Shown here: one piece after another, positions 1 to 5,127 of the stretch
How the letters are laid out: the number at the start of each line of letters is the position of its first letter
Numbering within the stretch: the stretch's first letter is position 1
Assembly: GCA_013288145.1 (NCBI GenBank)
Contig: JABDCJ010000086.1
Span: 1 to 5,561, forward strand
Length of the DNA: 5,561 nucleotides
Direction of reading: 5' to 3'
Origin: Nitrososphaerota archaeon
GTDB taxonomy: Archaea > Thermoproteota > Nitrososphaeria > Nitrososphaerales > CADDZS01
Notes under the pieces: model-generated
What the model was told of the DNA's origin: nothing
What the model saw: only the letters and a program-made list of their open reading frames with translations
The model's database searches: none
Position numbers and translations under genes: made by a program

Positions 1-177
1 GATCTCGCCTGCAACCCGGTCAATCTCATCATGACCACGATGAACGCCTCCGGGCTCGTAGAATACGCAGTCTTCCGTAAAAATCTCGTTGATGGCTAAT
101 CGCCGACGTGCGGAATCGTTTTCACCGAAGACATCCGTAAGATTGCGGGTCAGTAAGGTCGATATGCTGTAGGGCAT
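1..177 (-). CDS. NTF2/SnoaL-like family protein, N-terminal part
   Basis: The first 59 residues are present; the rest lies beyond the window edge. The segment reads as an N-terminal helix (MPYSISTLLTRNL), an acidic turn with a GENDSARRR stretch, and then IFTEDCVFYEPGG followed by HRGHDEID. This helix, helix, 'F-x-x-D-C-V-F-Y-E-P' strand and 'x-R-G-x-x-x-I' pattern is typical of the nuclear transport factor 2-like/SnoaL-like fold, small cone-shaped proteins of about 120-150 residues that act as isomerases, cyclases or binding proteins. The substrate cannot be inferred. The ATG (175-177) is preceded by a weak purine-rich GAGAGAAGC. The gene starts 44 bases after the stop of the CDGSH protein on the same strand, so the two are probably co-transcribed. 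The family is seen by motif; any role in the redox cluster is inferred from position only. Confidence 0.8.
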   Translation of the reverse strand, partial: MPYSISTLLTRNLTDVFGENDSARRRLAINEIFTEDCVFYEPGGVHRGHDEIDRVAGEI

Positions 178-221
178 GTTTCAGCTTCTCTCAAAAAGTC
201 CAAGGCAGTCAAGTACCTATT

Positions 222-935
222 CTATTTACCATCCTCGAATAGTCCGTCTCTGAATTTGATGCTGGCATGACTCCCGTTACAGAATGGCTTGTTGCTGGAG
301 GCTCCGCACCTGCAGAGAGTGACTCGGTTTCGAACTTCGTACGGCTTACCGTCTTGAGACTCGAACTTTACTCCACCTCTGACCCACAAGGGACCACTGC
401 ACCCTAGTGCTGGATCCTCGACCACGCCGATTGATTTCGGCAGGTCGTGCTCAATTTCTTCTCCGGTCTTTTTGTCGTGTACAACTAGACGCCCAGAGGG
501 ACAGTGATTTGCTTCGCGGATGACGAGGTCCCTTGCCTCTGGATTATTTGTCTGTTCGATCAGGTTCCAAATCTGACCACCAGGATCGCAAAAACGAGCG
601 AAGGCACAGAGGTTTTCGGCATCACTTAGTGTCATTGTTGGCCCGTCTGAGGTTTCTGCTTGTCTTACGTACGGTTTCCTAATGGCGGTTTCTGTTCCGT
701 CAAACCCAATCTTTGCGTGTGTACCGTCACAGAATGGCTTGTGGCTAGAATGTCCACAGCGGCAGAGAGCGTAGCCAGTCTCTGAGGTTTCGAACTCTTT
801 CGCTTCTTTCCACTCCCATGAGAACCCCTCCTTGTTTGGGGCTATCACCTTAATGGAAAGAGGGATGTTCCCCTTGACGATATACGGGCCGTTTTTGCTG
901 ATAATGATCTTTGATTCTTCTTCTTGTTTTGACAT
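222..935 (-). CDS. CDGSH iron-sulfur domain protein (two CDGSH motifs and a central Fer4_19-like domain)
   Basis: This 237-residue, probably cytosolic protein has no signal peptide or membrane segment. The first CDGSH motif has C58, C60, C69 and H73 in CRCGHSSHKPFCDGTH, the three-Cys/one-His ligand set of a [2Fe-2S] cluster. A central segment (about 105-160) with C110, C116 and C145 in a CPSG context resembles the divergent 4Fe-4S mono-cluster domain (Fer4_19, as in YjdI). The second CDGSH motif has C208, C210, C219 and H223, but reads CNGSH instead of CDGSH. The CDGSH-Fer4_19-CDGSH order and the length match a recurrent bacterial/archaeal family thought to act in electron transfer, redox sensing or iron-sulfur handling; its exact role is unknown. 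The start is supported by AGGCGG six bases upstream (942-947). It lies between the ABM-like remnant and the NTF2-like gene on the same strand, in a probable operon with the latter. Confidence 0.95.
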   Translation of the reverse strand: MSKQEEESKIIISKNGPYIVKGNIPLSIKVIAPNKEGFSWEWKEAKEFETSETGYALCRCGHSSHKPFCDGTHAKIGFDGTETAIRKPYVRQAETSDGPTMTLSDAENLCAFARFCDPGGQIWNLIEQTNNPEARDLVIREANHCPSGRLVVHDKKTGEEIEHDLPKSIGVVEDPALGCSGPLWVRGGVKFESQDGKPYEVRNRVTLCRCGASSNKPFCNGSHASIKFRDGLFEDGK

Positions 936-962
936 GTTTTTCCGCCTAATTTTCTCTACTAC

Positions 963-1025
963 AAAGTCTCTTGGTTTTTCCTAGCAACTGTGTTTTTTCC
1001 AAGGATTCTGGACGCAAAAAGTCTC
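963..1025. repeat. Short direct and inverted repeats upstream of the CDGSH gene
   Basis: The 88-base leader between the remnant ORF and the CDGSH gene holds a direct repeat, AAAGTCTC at 963-970 and 1018-1025 (55 bases apart), and an inverted repeat, CTTGG at 970-974 with CCAAG at 999-1003. The inverted repeat has a long loop and no following T-run on the minus strand, so it is not a convincing terminator. The pieces could be regulator sites, traces of a deletion, or chance. No good promoter was found here, which would make the CDGSH gene depend on the hydrolase promoter or on an unrecognised one. Confidence 0.2.
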
Positions 1026-1158
1026 AAGTCCAAGCTATGGGAGACCCGCGATAGATCTCTAGAGACTCGTCCAAGGATCGCCAATCTACGCCTTGTAGGG
1101 CCTTATCCATGCCGGACTTCGGATGGTGGATACCGATGATGACGTACAACTTTTTCAC
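1024..1158 (-). pseudogene. Truncated ABM-like small protein (remnant)
   Basis: A 44-residue ORF starts at a GTG (1156-1158) 12 bases after the stop of the cysteine hydrolase, with a GGGG stretch just upstream. The first 20 residues (MKKLYVIIGIHHPKSGMDKA) resemble the first beta strand and turn of small antibiotic-biosynthesis-monooxygenase-type proteins, whose N-termini often read YV-I-GIHHPKPG. Those proteins are about 95-110 residues of dimeric ferredoxin-like fold, whereas this frame diverges after residue 20 and ends at TGA (1024-1026). The other two frames downstream carry stops and do not restore a recognisable continuation, so I read this as a deletion or decay product rather than a simple frameshift. 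The family call rests on a short motif remembered from homologs. An intact small protein of another kind cannot be excluded. Confidence 0.5.
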
Positions 1159-1170
1159 TGCCCCAAATTT

Positions 1171-1827
1171 CTATGGAGCAGGTACTCCTTTCAGGTCCCA
1201 GGGTCGTTGTTGATTCTTGACTATTGGTGAAGCTGGATCGAAAGCTATCTGTCGAATCTGCTGGATCGTGTTGGCCCGAGCCCAGTCTCTTTGAAGTTCG
1301 CAGATGAGCTGAGTCCAGCTCTCAAACTTTCCACCAGCGAGAGCTATCCGTTGTAAGGCGTACTGGTGAGCCTCAGGAGAAGTGCCAGCCACAGCGTCAA
1401 CCACGGGATAGACCTCGTAACCGTCTCGTATAGCATCCAACGTTGGAAAAATCAAACATGCTTCGGTCCACAAGGCACACATGATAAGCTTCTTCCTTCC
1501 AGTAGCTTCGACAGCTTCCAAGAACTCCTTGTCTTCCCAGGCGTTGATTGTCGTCCGATCAAGTTCCTTCTGATCCGAGAGCACATCTTTCAGTGGAGGG
1601 ATAGTCGGCTTTTGACCGCCCTTCACGTTGACGGTCGAGAGCACTATTGGAAGATCAAAGGCTTCTCCGATCTTGGCAACACGGACGACATTGTCAACCA
1701 GAAGCTGGCGATCCATAGATGAGATGTCAGCGATTTGAGCGGGCTGGTAATCAATGAAGATCATTGCTGCGTTCTTAGACGTCAGCAGATGGTCGTTTAT
1801 CTGATCTCTTACCGGATAACTCGTCAT
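1171..1827 (-). CDS. Cysteine hydrolase of the isochorismatase superfamily (YcaC-like)
   Basis: With the ATG at 1825-1827 the protein is 218 residues, close to YcaC-type hydrolases. It shows the alpha/beta isochorismatase-like fold: D26 in AMIFIDYQPAQ is the expected catalytic Asp, and C124 in ALWTEACLIFP is the nucleophile after the typical cis-peptide-prone loop. The YcaC-type signatures INAWEDKEF, ELQRDW and VVDAVAGTSPEAH are also visible. The catalytic Lys seems to be Arg (R91 in DRTTINAW), which I recall in other members of this subgroup. The substrate is unknown; the superfamily cleaves C-N or ester bonds by a cysteine mechanism. A longer in-frame start at 1965 is unlikely, because the added residues do not resemble the family and would run into the divergent regulator. 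No SD precedes the chosen ATG. The gene is divergent from an HxlR regulator and heads the minus-strand group leading to the CDGSH gene. Confidence 0.92.
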   Translation of the reverse strand: MTSYPVRDQINDHLLTSKNAAMIFIDYQPAQIADISSMDRQLLVDNVVRVAKIGEAFDLPIVLSTVNVKGGQKPTIPPLKDVLSDQKELDRTTINAWEDKEFLEAVEATGRKKLIMCALWTEACLIFPTLDAIRDGYEVYPVVDAVAGTSPEAHQYALQRIALAGGKFESWTQLICELQRDWARANTIQQIRQIAFDPASPIVKNQQRPWDLKGVPAP

Positions 1828-1966
1828 TTTTAGAGCAATACACCTATGCCAATAGAGGGCAAAAGACAAGTTAATAACTCCCTGCTGGCTCACAAGTCCT
1901 TCAGTGGCTCGTATGCCAGTTGCTCGTAAACGAGGAAGAAAAACCCAACGCGAACGGACGAACATT
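1828..1966. promoter_or_regulatory. Divergent control region with possible HxlR operator
   Basis: This 139-base gap separates the hydrolase start from the chosen start of the HxlR regulator. It contains a perfect inverted repeat, AGTTA-A-TAACT, at 1869-1879. On the minus strand a TTGTCT hexamer (1864-1869) abuts this repeat and could serve as a -35 element, but no good -10 follows, so promoter assignment is weak. HxlR regulators are dimers that bind inverted repeats and often control a divergent neighbour, so autoregulation plus hydrolase control is the natural hypothesis. The repeat is seen directly; its use as an operator is inferred. Confidence 0.35.
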
Positions 1967-2326
1967 ATGCGCGAATGGAGAAATCACAAGGCTTGTCCTG
2001 CAATTGAGTCAATAATGAAAGTCGGAAACGAATTGCGGCTCGTCGTCATTAGCTCCTTGATCGCCCGACCGTTAAGATTCAATGAATTAGTTGAGACGGC
2101 GGCAGGCGTCGACCCGAGGAGCCTTTCGCGTGTATTGAAGTTTCTGGCGTCGGAGGGGATCGTGCGCAGAGATGTTTTGAGCACGCAGCCTTTTGCAGTG
2201 CAGTATTCGCTCACTGAGAAGGGCAGGCAATTGGAGCCCGTAGTTGAAGCGCTAAGAGCATGGGGAGAGAGATGGTTGATGCCTCAAGAGGTCGTAGTGA
2301 GTAGACCTGAAAGGCTCTTTCGTTAG
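1967..2326 (+). CDS. HxlR-family winged helix-turn-helix transcriptional regulator
   Basis: A compact single-domain DNA-binding protein of 119 residues from the chosen ATG. Residues 10-103 match the HxlR pattern: a CP pair (C10-P11), a leading helix (VGNELRLVVISSLIARP), the HTH region with RFNEL and SLSRVLKFLASEGIVRR (about 38-68), the wing TQPFAVQYSLTEKG (about 73-86), and the dimerising helix ending in LRAWGERW. The N-terminal Cys is the position used for redox or quinone/aldehyde sensing in YodB and HypR, so oxidant or electrophile sensing is possible but unproven. GTG 1904 and ATG 1913 are in-frame alternatives that add a basic tail. I prefer ATG 1967 because it places nine residues before the conserved Cys, as is usual, and clears the divergent control region; none of the three has a strong SD. 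The VGNE form of the first helix looks to me like a subtype common in archaea. Likely targets are the divergent hydrolase operon and perhaps the MBL gene downstream. Confidence 0.93.
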   Translation: MREWRNHKACPAIESIMKVGNELRLVVISSLIARPLRFNELVETAAGVDPRSLSRVLKFLASEGIVRRDVLSTQPFAVQYSLTEKGRQLEPVVEALRAWGERWLMPQEVVVSRPERLFR

Positions 2327-2555
2327 TCCTCATAAGATTGGATGCTTTCAAACCGATTGAACTAGACGAAGAAATTTTCTCCTTCTCTGATAGACAGCTT
2401 CGGAAAATTATTAGATCTGTAATTCGTCAAAAATACTCCAATGCAGGTGCTCAACTGCATCAATTCACGTTGGGAAAGGATCTTTTTGCAACTATCCTTT
2501 CACTCACTTGTCCATTTAATAGGCGCTCAGTCGTTGTAACCTTTCGGACCCTTTT
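2327..2555 (+). other. AT-rich spacer between regulator and MBL gene
   Basis: This spacer of 229 bases is about 37% GC over 2341-2520, clearly lower than the HxlR and MBL genes on either side. A 79-codon frame begins with a TTG at 2338 and runs 22 bases into the MBL gene. It has no SD, no recognisable motif and a low-complexity hydrophobic tail, so I do not call it a gene. The spacer probably carries the promoter of the MBL gene and may contain the residue of a lost gene. Confidence 0.4.
2470..2498 (+). promoter_or_regulatory. Possible promoter of the MBL-fold gene
   Basis: TTGGGA (2470-2475) and TATCCT (2493-2498) are separated by 17 bases and match the bacterial -35/-10 consensus at four of six positions each. 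The -10 lies 57 bases before the ATG at 2556. The match is moderate and could occur by chance in AT-rich DNA. If the host is an archaeon this element would not apply. Confidence 0.25.
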
Positions 2556-3452
2556 ATGTCTACTATCAGAGCAATAGAATCGGAAGATGCACCTCCGAAT
2601 AATCAGCTGAAGTGGGATGTTTTCGTTACTCCTGGAATACCTATTGCAAATAGCGATCTGCCTCCCGGGGAGAAACGGGCGTGGTGGTCGCCCATATCCT
2701 CGACCCTAATTTACGGCAAGCGCGACGCGGTCCTAGTCGACGCGCCAGTTACAATCGAGCAAACAAGCGCCTTGATTAACTGGCTTGTCTTCAGTGGCAA
2801 GAATCTTACAACAATTTACATCACCCACGGCCACGGCGACCATTGGTTTGGCATCGGAGCCATCTTGGATCGATTTCCAAGTGCAAGAGCGCTATCAACA
2901 GCCGGGGTAGTGAAAGCGATGCGCGAACAATCCTCTTCCGAATCTCTCGCAAAGTTCTGGAACCCGCTGTTTCCGGGTCAGATCCCAGATAGTTTAGTGA
3001 TTGCCGAAGAGCTCAAAGCGAATAATTTCGAACTCGAGGGTAATGATTTGATCGCCGTGGAAGTCGGGCATAGCGACACTGACAACACGACCTGTCTGAG
3101 TGTCCCGTCCATCGGACTGGTGGTTGCAGGAGACGTTGCATATAACGACGTTCATCAGTACCTTGCCGAATCGAATGCTCAAACCCGCCGTGAGTGGGTA
3201 TATGCGCTCGATAAAATTGAGTCGCTCAAGCCACGGGCAGTGATCGCCGGTCATAAAAGACCCGAGCGCAATGACAGCCCAAACATAATAGAAGAAACCC
3301 GGCAATATATCCGCGATTTCGAGAGAGTAGTTGCGACAACTACGACTGCCAGAGAACTTTACTATCAAATGCTTAAGCTATATCCAGATAGGGTCAATTC
3401 GGGTGCGCTGTGGTTTTCGGCAGAAGCAGTAAAAAGAGGCGCCGCCCAATGA
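2556..3452 (+). CDS. MBL-fold metallo-hydrolase
   Basis: A 298-residue soluble protein of the metallo-beta-lactamase superfamily, apparently complete. The metal-binding signature T-H91-G-H93-G-D95-H96-W is followed by H172 (GHSDTDNTT), D193 (VVAGDVAYND) and H233 (VIAGHKRP), so both sites of a dinuclear zinc centre look intact. The N-terminal block (KWDVFVTPGIPI, LPPGEK, WWSPISSTLI) and the C-terminal helices (EETRQYIRDFE, ARELYYQMLKLYPDRVN) mark a widespread subfamily of uncharacterised hydrolases. It is probably not a true beta-lactamase; lactone or ester hydrolysis is a guess from the superfamily. The ATG has only a weak CGGA seven bases upstream. It lies downstream of, and on the same strand as, the HxlR gene, which suggests joint regulation. 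Its TGA overlaps the start of the MSELLNQVL remnant in an ATGA junction, the mark of a former tightly coupled operon. Confidence 0.96.
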   Translation: MSTIRAIESEDAPPNNQLKWDVFVTPGIPIANSDLPPGEKRAWWSPISSTLIYGKRDAVLVDAPVTIEQTSALINWLVFSGKNLTTIYITHGHGDHWFGIGAILDRFPSARALSTAGVVKAMREQSSSESLAKFWNPLFPGQIPDSLVIAEELKANNFELEGNDLIAVEVGHSDTDNTTCLSVPSIGLVVAGDVAYNDVHQYLAESNAQTRREWVYALDKIESLKPRAVIAGHKRPERNDSPNIIEETRQYIRDFERVVATTTTARELYYQMLKLYPDRVNSGALWFSAEAVKRGAAQ

Positions 3453-3526
3453 GCGAACTTCTCAACCAAGTCTTACAGCCGCGTTCTAGATTTCTCGCGA
3501 TGTCAAAACCTTGGAAGCATGTATAA
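3449..3526 (+). pseudogene. Remnant of a coupled downstream gene (25 codons)
   Basis: The ATG at 3449-3451 overlaps the TGA of the MBL gene and opens a 25-residue frame, beginning MSELLNQVL and ending at TAA (3524-3526). The N-terminus resembles a group of uncharacterised proteins of about 250-300 residues that I remember as starting MSELL-x-x-VLEAHGGL-x-RW. Here the match stops after residue nine, and no other frame in 3453-3656 restores it. The rest of this 204-base interval has stops in all plus frames and an inverted repeat (AATTCC 3592-3597, GGAATT 3613-3618) of no clear role. I infer a once-complete coupled gene, mostly deleted. It could instead be a chance short ORF; the nine-residue similarity is from memory only. 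Confidence 0.35.
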
Positions 3527-3656
3527 AGCAAGAGCTCAAACGAGTACCTAGATCGTTCAACACCAGCGGATGCGTAGAACATATGGAAAAGAATTCCAGA
3601 TGAATGACTTCCGGAATTAGCGATGTCCAAGCATCCAACTACTAAGCTTAATTGGA

Positions 3657-4394
3657 ATGAAATCCTCTGATCAGAGAGTTTTGCCTAAATATCATATATC
3701 ATTTACAGTTTCTTCAAGAGATCCTCCTTATCCGTGTGACAAGATCATGTCAAGCCCGAACTACGAGGTCGATTGTAGTGGAGGTGTAATCAAAACAATC
3801 ACGATTAAGAATATCTCGGCTGACGATGTTCAATCCGCGGTCCAGATGGCTGGTAGTCAGTTTAGAGCGGTTATGGGATTTATAGCACTGAAGACTGGCA
3901 GGATTTTGGAGCACAATGGAGGTCGTATTATCTCAATAATAGACGATCGCGGTAACGTTACCAAAGCTGCTTCTTCCAAGAGCGATACTTCTCAAGACCG
4001 AGTTTTTGATCCTCCAGTCAGTGTAGATTTGATAGGATTTGCAGTAAGCCGGGCGCGTGACACAAAAACAGAATATGCATTTAACCTCTATCATTTGGCC
4101 TCGTCCTTGAAGAATGATCAAAACATCTCGATTGCTTTTTTGAACCTGTTCCTATCCCTAGAGACCCTGATAGCCGGGAAGGGTTTGAGCTCTGACCAGC
4201 TAAAGTACAGATACATCCGATACTCAATTGTCTATGGGACCATGGGCGACAAGGACACGAGAAGTTTCCTGCTTAACGAATTCGGTAGTCATTCACCCAA
4301 CTGGCAGACGTCTGAAATGCAAGCTAGATTAGTGAAATGGTACAATCTCTTAGAACATGAAGTGGTGCAGCTATTGAATAGTAAATTGACTTGA
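3657..4394 (+). CDS. Unknown protein with HEPN-like C-terminal half
   Basis: A 245-residue protein that I do not recognise as a named family. There is no signal peptide or membrane helix. The N-terminal half (about 35-100) looks like a beta-rich sensor-type domain with an amphipathic helix (AVQMAGSQFRAVMGFIAL) and a TGR turn. The C-terminal half (about 137-245) is helical: AFNLYHLASSL, then SIAFLNLFLSLETLIAG, then RYIRYSIVYG, and a last helix, WYNLLEHEVVQLLNSKL. The 'AF-x-x-x-F-x-x-LE-x-L' helix followed by R-x4-x-G resembles HEPN domains of the ApeA-like kind, which usually read RN-x-IVHG. Here the His of R-x4-H is Tyr193 (R188 to Y193), so RNase activity would be doubtful. HEPN proteins often serve in defence or toxin systems, but no partner gene is visible. 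The gene is about 43% GC, lower than the enzyme genes. ATG 3657 has only a GGA directly adjacent; M31 (3747) is an alternative start. Confidence 0.7.
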   Translation: MKSSDQRVLPKYHISFTVSSRDPPYPCDKIMSSPNYEVDCSGGVIKTITIKNISADDVQSAVQMAGSQFRAVMGFIALKTGRILEHNGGRIISIIDDRGNVTKAASSKSDTSQDRVFDPPVSVDLIGFAVSRARDTKTEYAFNLYHLASSLKNDQNISIAFLNLFLSLETLIAGKGLSSDQLKYRYIRYSIVYGTMGDKDTRSFLLNEFGSHSPNWQTSEMQARLVKWYNLLEHEVVQLLNSKLT

Positions 4395-4454
4395 GACCGA
4401 GGCCTTATTCCATTATCTAAGATGACGAAGCACTTCAGGCAAATCCACGAACGG

Positions 4455-4483
4455 CTGACTTTTTGCTAGGAATACACTAAAAT
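4455..4483 (+). promoter_or_regulatory. Candidate promoter for the small ORF and F420-type enzyme
   Basis: CTGACT (4455-4460) and TAAAAT (4478-4483) are exactly 17 bases apart, matching the bacterial -35 at four and the -10 at five of six positions. Transcription would begin near 4490, about 40 bases before the small ORF. The same TAAAATAAAAT stretch could instead be an archaeal TATA box. The gap from 4395 to the small ORF shows nothing else apart from a chance-level NotI site at 4490-4497, and no hairpin terminator follows the HEPN-like gene. Confidence 0.4.
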
Positions 4484-4533
4484 AAAATAGCGGCCGCGTG
4501 TTACTTTAGATTTAAGCAGGAGATAAGGGCGAC

Positions 4534-4635
4534 ATGGTCTCGATGGGAGATAAGATTTCTGTAGTTAATGCTGTGGACGCCGCCATTTCTGGAGCTAGAC
4601 GAAGCCGATCAATTTCAAAGGAGGCCAGCTCATGA
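4534..4635 (+). CDS. Small ORF of 33 residues overlapping the F420-type gene start
   Basis: ATG 4534 opens a 33-residue frame ending at TGA 4633-4635, which overlaps the next gene's ATG (4632) as ATGA. AGGAG (4518-4522, 11 bases away) and AAGGG (4525-4529, 4 bases away) precede the start, so an imperfect SD is present; an ATG at 4543 is a second choice. The product begins MVSMGDKISVVNAVDAA and has a basic, serine-rich tail (RRSRSISKEASS). No family is recognised. The last codons of this ORF contain the SD of the downstream gene, so its translation would carry ribosomes onto that start. It may be a leader or coupling ORF, a real small protein, or the tail of a lost gene; the arrangement is seen, the function is not. 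Confidence 0.4.
   Translation: MVSMGDKISVVNAVDAAISGARRSRSISKEASS
4617..4624 (+). promoter_or_regulatory. Strong Shine-Dalgarno site of the F420-type gene
   Basis: AAAGGAGG is an almost perfect anti-SD match, seven bases before the ATG at 4632. It fixes the start of the nitroreductase-family gene and is by far the best ribosome site in the window; most other genes here have weak or none. It lies inside the last codons of the overlapping small ORF. Confidence 0.85.
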
Positions 4636-5051
4636 GCGGCCCCGGTGACTATAACGCCTATGTAATCGCTGAGTTCCGCAAGAACCGTGGAAAGATGGGC
4701 GGCAACTTCGAGGGGGCTCCGTTGCTGCTACTCCATACCACCGGGAAGCGCAGTGGCGAAACTCGAGTCAACCCCGTGATGTACCTCAAAGATGGGGAGC
4801 GTTACTTGGTGTTCGCCTCCAATGGAGGGGCGGATACCAACCCGGACTGGTACTTCAACCTAAAGTCTCATCCGGACATGCAGATTGAGGTGGGAGGCGA
4901 AACTATTGACGTGCGTGCGGAAGAGATCAAAGGTCATGAACGCGACACCCTCTTCGCGCGTCAGGCTAAGCTAAATCCCGGATTCGCTGAATATCAACGG
5001 AATACCAAAAGAATCATTCCGGTGGTTGCCCTCAATAAAAGAAAGAAGTAG
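4632..5051 (+). CDS. Deazaflavin (F420)-dependent nitroreductase family protein
   Basis: A 139-residue protein of the split beta-barrel Ddn family, close to the usual 130-150 residues. The family signatures are clear: NRGKMGG-x-FEGAP (18-30), LLLHTTGKRSGE-x-R-x-NPV (32-49), the strand YLVFASNGGADTNPDWYFNL (58-77), then the SHPDMQIEVGG segment (79-89). Relatives bind coenzyme F420H2 and reduce quinones or other unsaturated or nitro compounds; Mycobacterium Ddn activates pretomanid. This implies that the host makes F420 or obtains it, or that this member uses another flavin. No transmembrane segment is seen. The start is fixed by AAAGGAGG seven bases upstream and overlaps a small ORF in ATGA. 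At roughly 55% GC over sampled lines it is richer than the genes on both sides. Confidence 0.93.
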   Translation: MSGPGDYNAYVIAEFRKNRGKMGGNFEGAPLLLLHTTGKRSGETRVNPVMYLKDGERYLVFASNGGADTNPDWYFNLKSHPDMQIEVGGETIDVRAEEIKGHERDTLFARQAKLNPGFAEYQRNTKRIIPVVALNKRKK

Positions 5052-5127
5052 TCTCGGCTCTATACAAATCGAGATACGAATCAGCGAATAAAATGCATAA
5101 TAAGATCATTAAAACTCTCGTTACTGT

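Noticed and set aside
1056..1065. Perfect 10-base palindrome TCTCTAGAGA
   Set aside because: No loop, no T-run and inside the remnant ORF; too short to assign as an operator or terminator.
1366..1722. 118-codon plus-strand frame
   Set aside because: Lies opposite the clearly real cysteine hydrolase and shows no family features.
1828..1965. 46-residue N-terminal extension of the cysteine hydrolase
   Set aside because: The extra residues do not resemble the family, have no SD, and would run through the divergent control region into the regulator; the 218-residue form fits YcaC-like proteins.
1904..1966. 21-residue basic extension of the HxlR regulator (GTG 1904 or ATG 1913)
   Set aside because: No SD before either codon, and the family usually has about 5-12 residues before the conserved Cys; kept only as an alternative.
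1984..2214. 76-codon minus-strand frame
   Set aside because: Antisense to the HxlR gene with no motif.
2338..2577. 79-codon plus-strand frame starting with TTG
   Set aside because: No SD, no motif, AT-rich, and its end overlaps the well-supported MBL start; likely a chance frame or old remnant.
2994..3368. 124-codon minus-strand frame
   Set aside because: Antisense to the MBL gene; composition is that of a shadow frame.
3592..3618. AATTCC / GGAATT inverted repeat as a terminator of the MBL gene
   Set aside because: AT-rich six-base stem, 15-base loop and no T-run after it.
3394..3630. 78-codon minus-strand frame covering the MBL end and the following gap
   Set aside because: No SD, no motif and half of it antisense to the MBL gene.
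3933..4121. 62-codon minus-strand frame
   Set aside because: Antisense to the HEPN-like gene with no recognisable feature.
4490..4497. NotI site (GCGGCCGC) as a sign of a cloning junction
   Set aside because: No vector-like sequence around it and composition is continuous; a natural occurrence is likelier.
5052..5074. TCTCG / CGAGA hairpin after the nitroreductase gene
   Set aside because: Five-base stem with a 13-base loop and no T-run; not a credible terminator.
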